From CAVTJL01 sp963828215 (GTDB taxonomy: Bacteria > Pseudomonadota > Alphaproteobacteria > Geminicoccales > Geminicoccaceae): DNA of 64,000 nt. The DNA is taken from the NCBI GenBank assembly GCA_963828215.1, contig CAWHFO010000068.1:1-64000 (forward strand), read 5' to 3'. Position 1 is the stretch's first letter, and each line of letters starts with the position of its first letter. The notes under the pieces are model-generated. The model was not told where the DNA came from. It was given only the letters and a program-made list of their open reading frames with translations, and made no database searches. Shown here one piece after another: positions 56,663 through 64,000 of the stretch. The translations under genes and the position numbers were made by a program.

Positions 56663-57862
56663 ATGACGATGCGCGGCTGGGCACGGAGCGACGGGCGGAA
56701 GGGCATCCGCAACACGGTGGTCGTCGCCTATCTCGTGGAGTGTGCCCGCCACGCCGCCGAGATGATCGCCCGGCCGTTCGAGGAGAACGATGTCCACGTC
56801 ATCGGCTTCCCGGGCTGCTTCCGGAACCAGTACGGCTACGACATCATGGCGCGCCTCGCCACCCACCCCAATGTCGGCGCCGTGCTGATCTGCTCCCTGG
56901 GCTGCGAGAGCTTCGACCGCTCCGGCCTCCGGGCAGCCGTCGAGGCGACGGGCCGGCCGGTCAGGACGCTCGTCATCCAGGCTGCCGGCGGGACGCGGCG
57001 GACGGTCGAGGCCGGGCGGGAGTGGGTACGCTCCACCCTGGCCGGGCTGGCCCTCTCACCCACCGTCCCGGTCGGGCTGGCCGACCTCACCGTCGGCACG
57101 ATCTGCGGCGGCTCGGACGCCACCTCGGGGCTGACCGCGAACCCGGCCATGGGCCGCGCCTTCGACCTCCTGGTCGAGGAGGGGGCCCGCTGCATCTTCG
57201 AGGAGACGGGCGAGCTGATCGGCTGCGAGCGTCACATGGCCGACCGCGCCCTCACGCCGGAGCTGGGCCGGGAGATCGTGGCCTCGGTCGAGAAGGCGGC
57301 CCGCTACTACAAGGTCATGGGCCAGTCCTCCTTCGCCCCGGGCAACGCCGAGGGCGGCCTCACGACGATCGAGGAGAAGTCGATGGGCGCCTACGCCAAG
57401 TCCGGCGCCTCGCCCATCGCCGGGCTGATCAAGCCCGGCGACTATCCGCCCGCCGGCGGCCTCTATCTGCTCGACGTGGTGCCCGACGGCGAGCCGCGCT
57501 TCGGCTTCCCGAACATCACCGACAATGCCGAGATCGCCGAGCTCATCGCCTGCGGCAGCCAGGTCATCCTCTTCTCCACCGGGCGGGGCTCGGTCGTCGG
57601 CTCCGCCATCAGCCCCGTCGTCAAGGTCTGCGCCAATCCAGGCACCTGGCGGCGCATGAGCGAGGACATGGACGTCGACGCCGGCCGCATCCTCGAGGGC
57701 CGGGCCACGCTCGACGAGGTCGGCCGGGAGATCGTCGGCCTCATCGAGCGCGTCGGCGCGGGCGAGCGGACCAAGTCCGAGGCGCTCGGCCACCAGGAAT
57801 TCATCATGGGCTACAAGCAGTTCGAGCCCACCGGCCCCGCCTGCCTGCCCCGGGTCGCCTGA
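56663..57862 (+). CDS. UxaA-family hydratase, large (catalytic) subunit
   Basis: 399 residues matching the C-terminal catalytic part of altronate/galactarate-type dehydratases: 'GIRNTVVVAYLVECA', 'VIGFPGCFRNQYGYD', 'VLICSLGCESFD', 'GTICGGSDATSGLTANPAMG', 'IFEETGELIGCERHMADRAL' and 'PGNAEGGLTTIEEKSMGAYA'. The conserved Cys and His/Glu residues are Fe2+/metal ligand candidates. The ATG at 56663 follows a GGAGAC ribosome site at good spacing. Its small SAF partner is probably the gene at 52184, separated by unrelated genes. With the SDR at 58580 it suggests L-fuconate/rhamnonate-like acid catabolism. Confidence 0.85.
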   Translation: MTMRGWARSDGRKGIRNTVVVAYLVECARHAAEMIARPFEENDVHVIGFPGCFRNQYGYDIMARLATHPNVGAVLICSLGCESFDRSGLRAAVEATGRPVRTLVIQAAGGTRRTVEAGREWVRSTLAGLALSPTVPVGLADLTVGTICGGSDATSGLTANPAMGRAFDLLVEEGARCIFEETGELIGCERHMADRALTPELGREIVASVEKAARYYKVMGQSSFAPGNAEGGLTTIEEKSMGAYAKSGASPIAGLIKPGDYPPAGGLYLLDVVPDGEPRFGFPNITDNAEIAELIACGSQVILFSTGRGSVVGSAISPVVKVCANPGTWRRMSEDMDVDAGRILEGRATLDEVGREIVGLIERVGAGERTKSEALGHQEFIMGYKQFEPTGPACLPRVA

Positions 57863-57999
57863 CCCTGACCTGCTCGATCCTCGGCTGAAGAATGTTGCAG
57901 AACTCGCTACCGTTGTGCGTATGAATGATGGAATATACGCCGGTGAATGAGGTCGCCGGGAATGCAACTTCTAATTGTGAGAGTCCGCGAGAGCGCCCG

Positions 58000-58485
58000 A
58001 TGACCGACGCCGGGGACGTGCTCCTTGTCACCGCGGGCCTGTCCCTCATCGGGTTCGTTCTCGGTCACGTGCGCCACGCCTGGCGGCGCGGCGGGCTTCG
58101 CCAGCTCGTCTGGCCCAGCTTCGAGCGCGGCTACGAGATCGAGAACGCCACCCGCCTCGCGGTGGTCCCCTGGGTCGTCGTGCTCGTGCTCGCCGCGCTG
58201 AATGCCGTCTACGCCGCTCTCGCCGGGCACGACCTGCTGGGCTCGCCCTTCGACTATGCCTGGGTCTGGCTGCTGGTCGCGGCCGCGGCCATCCTCGTCG
58301 GGCGGCTGATAAGCCGGCGGCGCAGCCGCGGTGTCGCCGCTTTCTCCTTCGCCGCCGTCTCGCTCGCGGTGATCGGGCTCGTCGTCGAGGTCGGCCCGGG
58401 CGCCTGGCTGGTCCTGGGCCTCGTCTTTCTTCTCTGGTCCTTCAACGGCCTCCGCGCCACCCTCGTCGACGCCATCATGGGTTGA
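58000..58485 (+). CDS. hypothetical integral membrane protein
   Basis: 161 residues with about five hydrophobic helices ('DVLLVTAGLSLIGFVLGHV', 'LAVVPWVVVLVLAALNAVYA', 'YAWVWLLVAAAAILVGRLI', 'SFAAVSLAVIGLVVEV', 'AWLVLGLVFLLWSF'). No family recognised. Start chosen at 'MTDAGDVLLVT', close to the first helix; an upstream Met at 57925 would add 25 unconserved-looking residues. Confidence 0.65.
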   Translation: MTDAGDVLLVTAGLSLIGFVLGHVRHAWRRGGLRQLVWPSFERGYEIENATRLAVVPWVVVLVLAALNAVYAALAGHDLLGSPFDYAWVWLLVAAAAILVGRLISRRRSRGVAAFSFAAVSLAVIGLVVEVGPGAWLVLGLVFLLWSFNGLRATLVDAIMG

Positions 58486-58579
58486 GGCCAGAGGCCGCTC
58501 CGCCCTCCCGGGCTTGACGGGCCGGGCGGTCCGGCGATAGCTGCGGCCGTACCAGCGGCACGGCAGCAGGGAGGCGACG

Positions 58580-59311
58580 ATGGCAGGCAGGCTCGCGGGC
58601 AAGAAGGCGGTCGTCACGGCGGCAGCGGCCGGGATCGGGCGGGCCAGCGCCCTCCTCTTCGCCGCCGAGGGTGCCGAGGTCACGGCCACCGACATCGACG
58701 AGGCGAAGCTCGGGAAGCTCGAGGGCTGCCGGACCGAGCGGCTCGACATCACCGACGCCGCGGCGATCCAGGACTTCGCGAGGCGCCAGGGTCCGGTCGA
58801 CGTGCTCTTCAACTGCGCGGGCTTCGTCCATCACGGCACCATCCTCGAGTGCGAGGAGAAGGACTGGGATTTTTCGTTCACCCTGAACGCCCGCTCGATG
58901 TACCGGATGATCCGGGCCCTGCTGCCGGCCATGCTCGAGTCGGGCGGCGGCTCCATCGTCAACATGAGCTCGGTCTCGTCCAGCGTGAAAGGCGTGCCCA
59001 ACCGGTTTGTCTACGGCGCCAGCAAGGCCGCCGTCATCGGCCTCACCAAGTCGGTCGCCATGGACTTCGTCGGCCGCGGCGTCCGCTGCAACGCCATCTG
59101 CCCCGGCACCGTCGAGACGCCCTCCCTCGAAGGCCGCATGAAGGCCCAGGGCGACTACGAGAAGGCCCGCAACGCCTTCATCGCCCGCCAGCCGATGGGC
59201 CGGCTCGGCACGGCCGAGGAGATCGCCGCCCTGGCACTCTACCTCGCCTCGGACGAGAGCGGCTACACCACCGGCACGATCCACGTCATCGACGGCGGCA
59301 TGACGATCTGA
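58580..59311 (+). CDS. short-chain dehydrogenase (sugar-acid or 3-hydroxybutyrate type)
   Basis: 243 residues of the classical SDR family: cofactor motif 'TAAAAGIGRASALLF', 'DITDAAAIQ', 'NCAGFVHHG', catalytic Ser in 'NMSSVSSSVKG' and 'YGASKAAVIGLTK' with Tyr and Lys. The sequence resembles 3-hydroxybutyrate dehydrogenase 2 and 2-keto-3-deoxy-L-fuconate dehydrogenase. The nearby UxaA gene favours the latter. It ends 14 bp before a strong terminator hairpin. Confidence 0.88.
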   Translation: MAGRLAGKKAVVTAAAAGIGRASALLFAAEGAEVTATDIDEAKLGKLEGCRTERLDITDAAAIQDFARRQGPVDVLFNCAGFVHHGTILECEEKDWDFSFTLNARSMYRMIRALLPAMLESGGGSIVNMSSVSSSVKGVPNRFVYGASKAAVIGLTKSVAMDFVGRGVRCNAICPGTVETPSLEGRMKAQGDYEKARNAFIARQPMGRLGTAEEIAALALYLASDESGYTTGTIHVIDGGMTI

Positions 59312-59325
59312 GCCCGCGCTCGCCC

Positions 59326-59359
59326 CCCGAGGAGGCGCCGGTCGCGGCGCCTCCTCGGG
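59326..59359 (+). terminator. strong hairpin after the SDR gene
   Basis: Perfect 14-bp arms CCCGAGGAGGCGCC and GGCGCCTCCTCGGG with loop GGTCGC, starting 14 bp after the stop codon. The remaining ~290 bp to the next gene show nothing recognisable. Confidence 0.75.
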
Positions 59360-59646
59360 ATGTGACCTCGGCACTCGGAGCCGGGGCACGGGCCTGTCCC
59401 GATCAAGTCGACAATCCCTGTCCTGGAGCCAAAGCTGCGGCCGTCGGAGCCCTGGGCGCAAGGTGGCCAGTATTGGAGGCGTCCAATCATGTCGAAAACC
59501 GCCCATGGAGCGATCCTGGCTGCAGCCTGCCCGTCCTCGGGTCGATCCGGGCTTGGTCCTGATCGCCGCCAGCCCTGAATCCTGAGAATATTGCTTTTCC
59601 GTCATCCATGGCCGTGGCACAGGTAGCCCAATGGAGGGACGGCCAA

Positions 59647-60813
59647 ATGCTTCCCAAACCCGAATCCGCCTGTCTCCTGATCGCCGACATCTCGGGCTAC
59701 ACCAGCTTTCTCGCCTCCGTCGAGCTCGACCACGCCCAGGACATCATCGCCGACCTGATGGACACGGTGGTGAGGTGCCTGCGCCCGCCGTTCCGGCTCG
59801 CCAAGTTCGAGGGTGACGCGGTTTTCGTCTACGCGGTCGGCGACAAGGTCGATGGATCTCTTCTCCAGGACGCCATCGAGGGGGCCTATTTCGCCTTCCG
59901 CAGGCGGCTCCGCAACATCGAGCAGGCGACATCCTGCGCCTGCAGCGCCTGCCGCCAGATGGAGCGCCTCGACCTCAAATTCGTCAGCCACCATGGCGAG
60001 TTCGTCAAGCAGAGGATGGCCGGCCGCGAGGAGCTGGCCGGTCGCGACGTCATCCTCGTTCATCGCCTCCTCAAGAACGCCGTGAGCGACCGCCTCGGCG
60101 GCCGCCCCTACGCGCTCTTTTCCGACGCCTGCATCCGGGCCATGGACATCGATCCGGTGGCACAGGGCCTGGTCGAGCACCGGGAGCCGATCGACATCAT
60201 CGGCGAGGTGACGTGCTGGGTGCGCGATCTCGAGGACGCATGGGCGAAGGAGAACGACCGCCGGCGCAACGAGGTGACCCGCGACAAGGCGGCCCAGGTG
60301 ATCGAGTTCGAGATCGCCGCCCCGCGCCCGACCGTGTGGGAGCATTTCACCCTGCCGGGCCTCCGGCCGAGATGGCGGGGCGCCGACGAGGTGCGCGAGA
60401 CGTCGGAAAGCGGCCGTCGCGGGGTCGGCACCACCAACCACTGCATGCACGGCGCCCACGCGATCATCGAGGAGGTGATCGACTGGCGCCCGTTCGACTA
60501 CCTGACATTGACGACCCTGCTGCCCATGCCCGGCGCCCCCAAGGTGCTCATGACCTATGCGTTCTCGGACGTCGGAGGCGAGGCGGGCGCCGGCAGCGCC
60601 ACGCATGTCGAGATCCGCGTTGCCAGGCCCAAGCCGAAGGACAAGGCGTTCCTCGAGCAGGTCGGTGCCCAGTTCCAAAAGACCATCACGAGCGAGGTGG
60701 CGGCCCTGCGCCTGATTCTCGAGGAGCAGAAGGGGGCTCCGGCGCCGGTCGAGGAGCCTCCTCTGCCCGTATCGGCGGAGCGGTTCCGGACCCTGCCCGT
60801 CAGCGCGCCCTGA
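59647..60813 (+). CDS. DUF2652 (cyclase-like) - SRPBCC two-domain protein
   Basis: 388 residues. The N-terminal ~190 match the DUF2652 type, a relative of class III nucleotide cyclases: 'CLLIADISGYTSFLASVELD', 'AKFEGDAVFVYAVGD' and the Cys-rich 'CACSACRQME'. The C-terminal part ('VIEFEIAAPRPTVWEHFTLP' to 'VEIRVARPKPKD') looks like a START/SRPBCC lipid- or ligand-binding domain. The full set of cyclase catalytic residues is not evident, so nucleotide cyclase activity is doubtful. A GAGGGACGG ribosome site supports ATG 59647 over 59608. Confidence 0.78.
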   Translation: MLPKPESACLLIADISGYTSFLASVELDHAQDIIADLMDTVVRCLRPPFRLAKFEGDAVFVYAVGDKVDGSLLQDAIEGAYFAFRRRLRNIEQATSCACSACRQMERLDLKFVSHHGEFVKQRMAGREELAGRDVILVHRLLKNAVSDRLGGRPYALFSDACIRAMDIDPVAQGLVEHREPIDIIGEVTCWVRDLEDAWAKENDRRRNEVTRDKAAQVIEFEIAAPRPTVWEHFTLPGLRPRWRGADEVRETSESGRRGVGTTNHCMHGAHAIIEEVIDWRPFDYLTLTTLLPMPGAPKVLMTYAFSDVGGEAGAGSATHVEIRVARPKPKDKAFLEQVGAQFQKTITSEVAALRLILEEQKGAPAPVEEPPLPVSAERFRTLPVSAP

Positions 60814-60959
60814 CCCGCCGCCCAGGCGCGCCGAGGGGATCGCCGGTCGCCCAAGCCCATCCGGCCGGCTGCCGTCGGTCCGACGGGATCACGCACCGGC
60901 CGCGCAACCCTCCCCCTGCGCTGTGCGTTTCCTCGCCGGCAAGACCGGAGGATCGATCG

Positions 60960-61556
60960 ATGCGCACGATATGGCGAACGATGATGGCCGTGGCGGTGGC
61001 GGTCGGCGTTCTGGGCGCACGGCCCGCGGCGGCCGCGGACGGCTCCGAGCAGTTCATCGCCAAGCTGGGCCAGGAGACGGTGTCCATCCTCGGCGACAAG
61101 AGCATGAGCACGGCCACGCGTCATCAGCGGCTGAAGCAGATCCTCGAGGAGAACTTCGATCTCCCCTATCTGGCGCGGCTGGCGCTCGGCCGCAGCTACC
61201 GCCGGCTCGACGCGCAGCAGCGTCAGACCTACCAGGGCCTGTTCGAGCGGTATCTGCTGACCGCCTACGGCGCCAAGTTCGACACCTATGGCGGCCAGAC
61301 GCTCGAGGTCACCGGCAGCACCAAGGCGTCCGACGGCGACCGGATCGTCCGCTCGGAGATCGTCCAGCCGCAGGGCCAGCCGGTCGACGTCGAGTGGCGG
61401 GTCCGCGACGAGCAAGGCAAGCCGCAGATCATCGACGTCATCGTCGCCGGCGTCAGCCTCGTGGTGACGCAGCGGAACGAGTTCGCCAGCCTCGTCCAGC
61501 AGCGCGGCATCGACGGCTTCCTCGAGTCGCTGCGCCAGCAGGCCCAGTCGGGCTGA
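60960..61556 (+). CDS. MlaC-like phospholipid-binding periplasmic protein
   Basis: 198 residues: signal peptide 'MAVAVAVGVLGARPAAAAD', then the MlaC/Ttg2 fold ('ILEENFDLPYLARLALGRSY', 'YQGLFERYLLTAYGAKFDTY', 'VEWRVRDEQGKPQIIDVIVA', 'GVSLVVTQRNEFASLVQQRG'). MlaC carries phospholipids between outer and inner membranes. No other mla genes are adjacent; solitary copies also occur in hopanoid loci (HpnM), which this could be. Confidence 0.85.
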   Translation: MRTIWRTMMAVAVAVGVLGARPAAAADGSEQFIAKLGQETVSILGDKSMSTATRHQRLKQILEENFDLPYLARLALGRSYRRLDAQQRQTYQGLFERYLLTAYGAKFDTYGGQTLEVTGSTKASDGDRIVRSEIVQPQGQPVDVEWRVRDEQGKPQIIDVIVAGVSLVVTQRNEFASLVQQRGIDGFLESLRQQAQSG

Positions 61557-61574
61557 GGGCGGCAGGCCGGCCGG

Positions 61575-62055
61575 GTGGCGGCACCGGTCTCGTCGACGAA
61601 CACCAGCCGCGCCGGGCGCATCCCGCTCTGCTCGGCGCGCCAGTCGGCCGCTGCGCGGCGACGTCGGGTCGCTCCTGCTCCGCCGCCCGGCCCGACTTTT
61701 TTGAGCGTCAGCCCGAGCCGGGCCAGCGTCTTGTGCATCAGCCCGAGGCTGGCGGACACGCCATGCGTCGCCAGCAGCCAGGCCGCAGCTCGTCCAGCGT
61801 CACGTCCGGCCGCAGCGCCACCTCGACCGCGATCAACGCGTGATGGTCGCGAGCTTGAGCGTCTGCCGGTTGCGTTGCGGCCGGGCCTCGGTCTCGCCGG
61901 TGGCGGCGCGCCGGCCCAACGCCTTGTAGATGTACGAGATGCTGACCTGGAACAGCTGCGCTGTCACCCGCGCCGAGCCACCGCCGTCGATCGCCGCCAG
62001 CACCGAACTCCGCAGGTCCGTCGAATAGCTCTGCCCCGACTTCCACGCCATCACA
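61575..62055 (-). pseudogene. IS630-family transposase relic
   Basis: N-terminal part 'MAWKSGQSYSTDLRSSVLAA' and 'VTAQLFQVSISYIYKAL' (helix-turn-helix), then in other frames 'ALRPDVTLDELR', 'SASLGLMHKTLARLGLTLKK', and 'ARLVFVDETGAATR' with the first catalytic Asp. A run of six A at 'LKK' again marks the usual -1 shift ('KKSGRAAEQERPDVAA'). The remaining two-thirds of the DDE core is missing, so it is dead. Confidence 0.8.
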
Positions 62056-62071
62056 CCACCTCGGCTCATCA

Positions 62072-62593
62072 CTAGAGATCGAAGCGCAGCACGACGCCGG
62101 ACCAGCGCCGACCGTCGCCCGCCCGCTCGCTGAGCCCGTTGGCACCCGACGAGCCGACGGACCTCCGCCAGAATTGCAGCGCTCCCTCGTTGTAGTCGGC
62201 GACGGGGACTTCCCACCGCCCCCGATATCGCTGGAACGCCAAGTGAGCGGCGCAGGTCCCGACACCCGCCCGACGATATCTGCGCAGGACAAAAAACTCG
62301 GCGACCGGGTGGTCGAGGGGCAGGTCGAGAGCAGACCACCGGCTCAGCAGCGCGAAACCGGCGATGCGGCCGTCCGCCCGAACGAGCAACGGCACGCGAC
62401 CTGCTTCCCGCCAATAGAGCTCGAGCCGGCGATAGGCGAACCGCCCGTCCTCGCCCACCTCGCCAGAGGTATCGCCCCGGGGAGCGTGCTCGGAGGGATC
62501 GTGGAGATGGAGCTGGAGCAGGCGCTCGACCGTCGGCCGCTGCGCAGCGGTCGCCTCGGTCACCGTCACCTCGCCGACAGCGGAGGGCGCCAT
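62072..62593 (-). CDS. GNAT-family N-acetyltransferase
   Basis: 173 residues. The acetyl-CoA motif A is 'FFVLRRYRRAGVGTCAAHLA' (R-x-x-G-x-G type) and the N-terminal 'VTEATAAQRPTVERLLQLHL' is typical. 'VPVADYNEGALQFWRR' matches motif B. Start placed at 'MAPSAVGEVTVTE' (62593), since the longer upstream frame is non-native. Substrate unknown. Confidence 0.82.
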   Translation of the reverse strand: MAPSAVGEVTVTEATAAQRPTVERLLQLHLHDPSEHAPRGDTSGEVGEDGRFAYRRLELYWREAGRVPLLVRADGRIAGFALLSRWSALDLPLDHPVAEFFVLRRYRRAGVGTCAAHLAFQRYRGRWEVPVADYNEGALQFWRRSVGSSGANGLSERAGDGRRWSGVVLRFDL

Positions 62594-62757
62594 CAGCCGG
62601 CCCTCGGCCGGCGTGTGGCCCGCGCCCGTCGTCGAAGCACCGTCTTGCGGGCGACGCTCATTCGCGCTGATCTCCCTGCCATCGAGCCGGTCATCGAGTG
62701 ATGCCGGCCGAGGTCGCGAGCTTCGGATCCCGATCGCGGCCATGCCGGAGTCGACCC

Positions 62758-63249
62758 ATGAGCAAGAAAATCGACATCGCTGCCCTGACACCGATCGTCG
62801 GCACGATGTACCCGCAACCGTTCGACGAGCCTTGCCTCTCGCCCGAGCGGACAAAGCTGGGGGACGCTGCCCACCTCACGCAATTCGGCGTCAATCTGCT
62901 GCGTCTGCCTCCCGGGGCGTGGTCGAGCCAGCGTCACTGGCACACCGAGTCCGACGAGCTGATCTATGTGCTGAGCGGCGAGGTGACACTCCTGACGGAC
63001 GAGGGCCCGGAGCTGCTTCGAGCGGGCGATGCCGCCGGATTCGAGGCCGGCGACCGAGACGGCCATTGCCTGCAGAATCGATCCTCGTCGGACGCCATCG
63101 TCCTCGAGATCGGCACGCGCGTCGAGTCCGACGCGACCCACTACCCGGATATCGACCTCGTCTCGCCCTCGGGTGGCCGGCCGGCGATCTACACCAGGAG
63201 GGACGGCACGCCTTACGCGGACATCCGAGGGCGAGCCACGAAAGGCTGA
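62758..63249 (+). CDS. cupin-domain protein
   Basis: 163 residues. Cupin motif 1 is 'SSQRHWHTESDELIYVLSGE' with two His and a Glu as metal ligands. Motif 2 is around 'EAGDRDGHCLQNRSS', which has one His. The C-terminal 'VESDATHYPDIDLVSPSGGR' is common in stand-alone bacterial cupins of unknown reaction. The ATG at 62758 starts the conserved 'MSKKIDIAALTPIVGTMYPQ'. Confidence 0.85.
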   Translation: MSKKIDIAALTPIVGTMYPQPFDEPCLSPERTKLGDAAHLTQFGVNLLRLPPGAWSSQRHWHTESDELIYVLSGEVTLLTDEGPELLRAGDAAGFEAGDRDGHCLQNRSSSDAIVLEIGTRVESDATHYPDIDLVSPSGGRPAIYTRRDGTPYADIRGRATKG

Positions 63250-63502
63250 GCCGTGTTTGCGGGGCTCGCCCCGGGTCGATGCGTCCTGTCCGGGGCAGAT
63301 GGGCATTCTCCCTGCCTCGATGTCCGCAGCCCGCGCCAGTGATGAAGGCCACAGCTCCAGCGCATGCTGACTACGTATAGTCAGCACACGCCGAATAGAT
63401 GGACAAGGAACGGGTCCTCGCACTCCCGAGCGGTAGGCTGACGCATCCTCGCACCATGCTGGGTGGTGACCGGGCATCGACCTGGTCCCTCAGGAGGAAG
63501 CC

Positions 63503-64000
63503 ATGGCCGAACCCGCCTCGGAGGCGTCGTATCTGCCCCTGGTCGCCGCGAGCGACACGCTCGACGTCGTAGCCGACACCGCCTCGACCACGGGTCGCAA
63601 TCCGGTGAAGATCCTTCCGCTCGAGAACGACACCGGCACCAAGGTCTCGCTCGATCCCTTTGCGACCGACCCGAATGCGACATTCCCCCAAGACGGCTTC
63701 ATCACCGTCAAGGGCAGCACGGTAACCTACACGCCGGCGGCCGGCTTCGTGGGCACCGACAGCTTCGACTACTCGGTGCACGACAAAGCGGGTGACACCG
63801 GCACCGGTACCATTGCCGTCACGGTGACCGACAATGCGCTTCCGACGGGCGCTGTGGCACCGGACGCGGTCAATGACAGCTTCACCGTCGACAGCCCGAA
63901 GGCCGCCAAGCTCGACGTGCTTCTCAACGACACCAGCAGCGACGGCAGCAAGCTCTTCATCACCTCGTTCAACGAGCCGGATCATGGCACCCTCTCCCTC
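63503..64000 (+). CDS. large Ig-like/cadherin-like repeat surface protein, 5' part (runs off the window)
   Basis: The first 166 residues of a longer protein. No signal peptide is visible. After ~15 residues tandem ~85-residue domains start: 'ADTASTTGRNPVKILPLEND', 'TVTYTPAAGFVGTDSFDYSV', then 'VNDSFTVDSPKAAKLDVLLN'. These are the 'N-D-T ... Y-T-P-x-x-x-F-x-G-x-D-x-F-x-Y' repeats of bacterial adhesins and RTX proteins, which are typically exported by type I secretion and bind Ca2+. A CAGGAGGAAG ribosome site precedes the ATG. No gene is visible in the preceding 63250-63502. Confidence 0.82.
   Translation, partial: MAEPASEASYLPLVAASDTLDVVADTASTTGRNPVKILPLENDTGTKVSLDPFATDPNATFPQDGFITVKGSTVTYTPAAGFVGTDSFDYSVHDKAGDTGTGTIAVTVTDNALPTGAVAPDAVNDSFTVDSPKAAKLDVLLNDTSSDGSKLFITSFNEPDHGTLSL

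Overview
The window is GC-rich (roughly two-thirds G+C) chromosomal DNA from an alphaproteobacterium. The evidence is a FixL/FixJ-type oxygen-sensing pair with FNR/FixK-like boxes, a second 'N-type' ATP synthase operon, and rsmG-parA-parB with a perfect parS, an arrangement usually found near the replication origin. A PrsR-type regulator of exopolysaccharide/PEP-CTERM systems points the same way. The genus cannot be fixed from the sequence; a Rhodospirillales-like lineage is plausible.

Layout. (1) 0.2-9.6 kb: FixL-like heme kinase, FixJ, a single-domain receiver, then the nine-gene N-ATPase operon atpDCQRBEFAG. Eight of its genes are joined by 4-bp ATGA/GTGA overlaps; atpE and atpF are separated by 4 bp. 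(2) 9.9-16.2 kb: an IS630-type element, then a leftward operon acs - E1alpha - E1beta - E2 - acyl carrier protein, again with 4-bp overlaps at every junction and an FNR/FixK-like box upstream. Regions 1 and 2 together look like a low-oxygen energy and acetyl-CoA module. (3) 16.6-27.4 kb: an IS-rich graveyard with three IS families, remnants of a cyclase-type TPR protein, a hydantoin racemase, a ParE toxin and an ABC permease, a PuuE-like deacetylase, and a lower-GC pair of unknown genes. (4) 27.4-32.3 kb: a PotABCD-like ABC importer operon ending in a hydantoin/Asp-Glu racemase. (5) 32.4-45 kb: a GGDEF-EAL protein, then surface-polysaccharide style genes (glycosyltransferase, two sulfotransferases, two methyltransferases, a 2OG-Fe oxygenase, an APH-like kinase) and the PrsR regulator. 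(6) 45.6-47.9 kb: parB, parA, rsmG with parS. (7) 48-51.4 kb: a two-component system divergent from an EF-hand protein and cytochrome b561. (8) 51.5-64 kb: sugar-acid genes (RraA-like, UxaA small and large parts, SDR), MepA, secreted proteins, a DUF2652-SRPBCC protein, MlaC, an IS630 relic, a GNAT, a cupin and the start of a large Ig-like repeat protein.

Most notable novel signal: a ~60-nt palindromic unit interrupts transposase genes of three unrelated types (IS630 small type, IS427/IS5 type in three copies, and a longer IS630 type). Each copy has three successive hairpins whose stems differ in sequence while the loops are conserved (TYCT in the first, CTGCTG in the last). This looks like a covarying structured mobile element.

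Caution: many otherwise intact genes, including essential ones (parB, atpA, E1beta), carry single-base indels, often in G/C runs. Sequencing or assembly error is a likely cause for a good share of them, so 'frameshifted' here does not necessarily mean dead.
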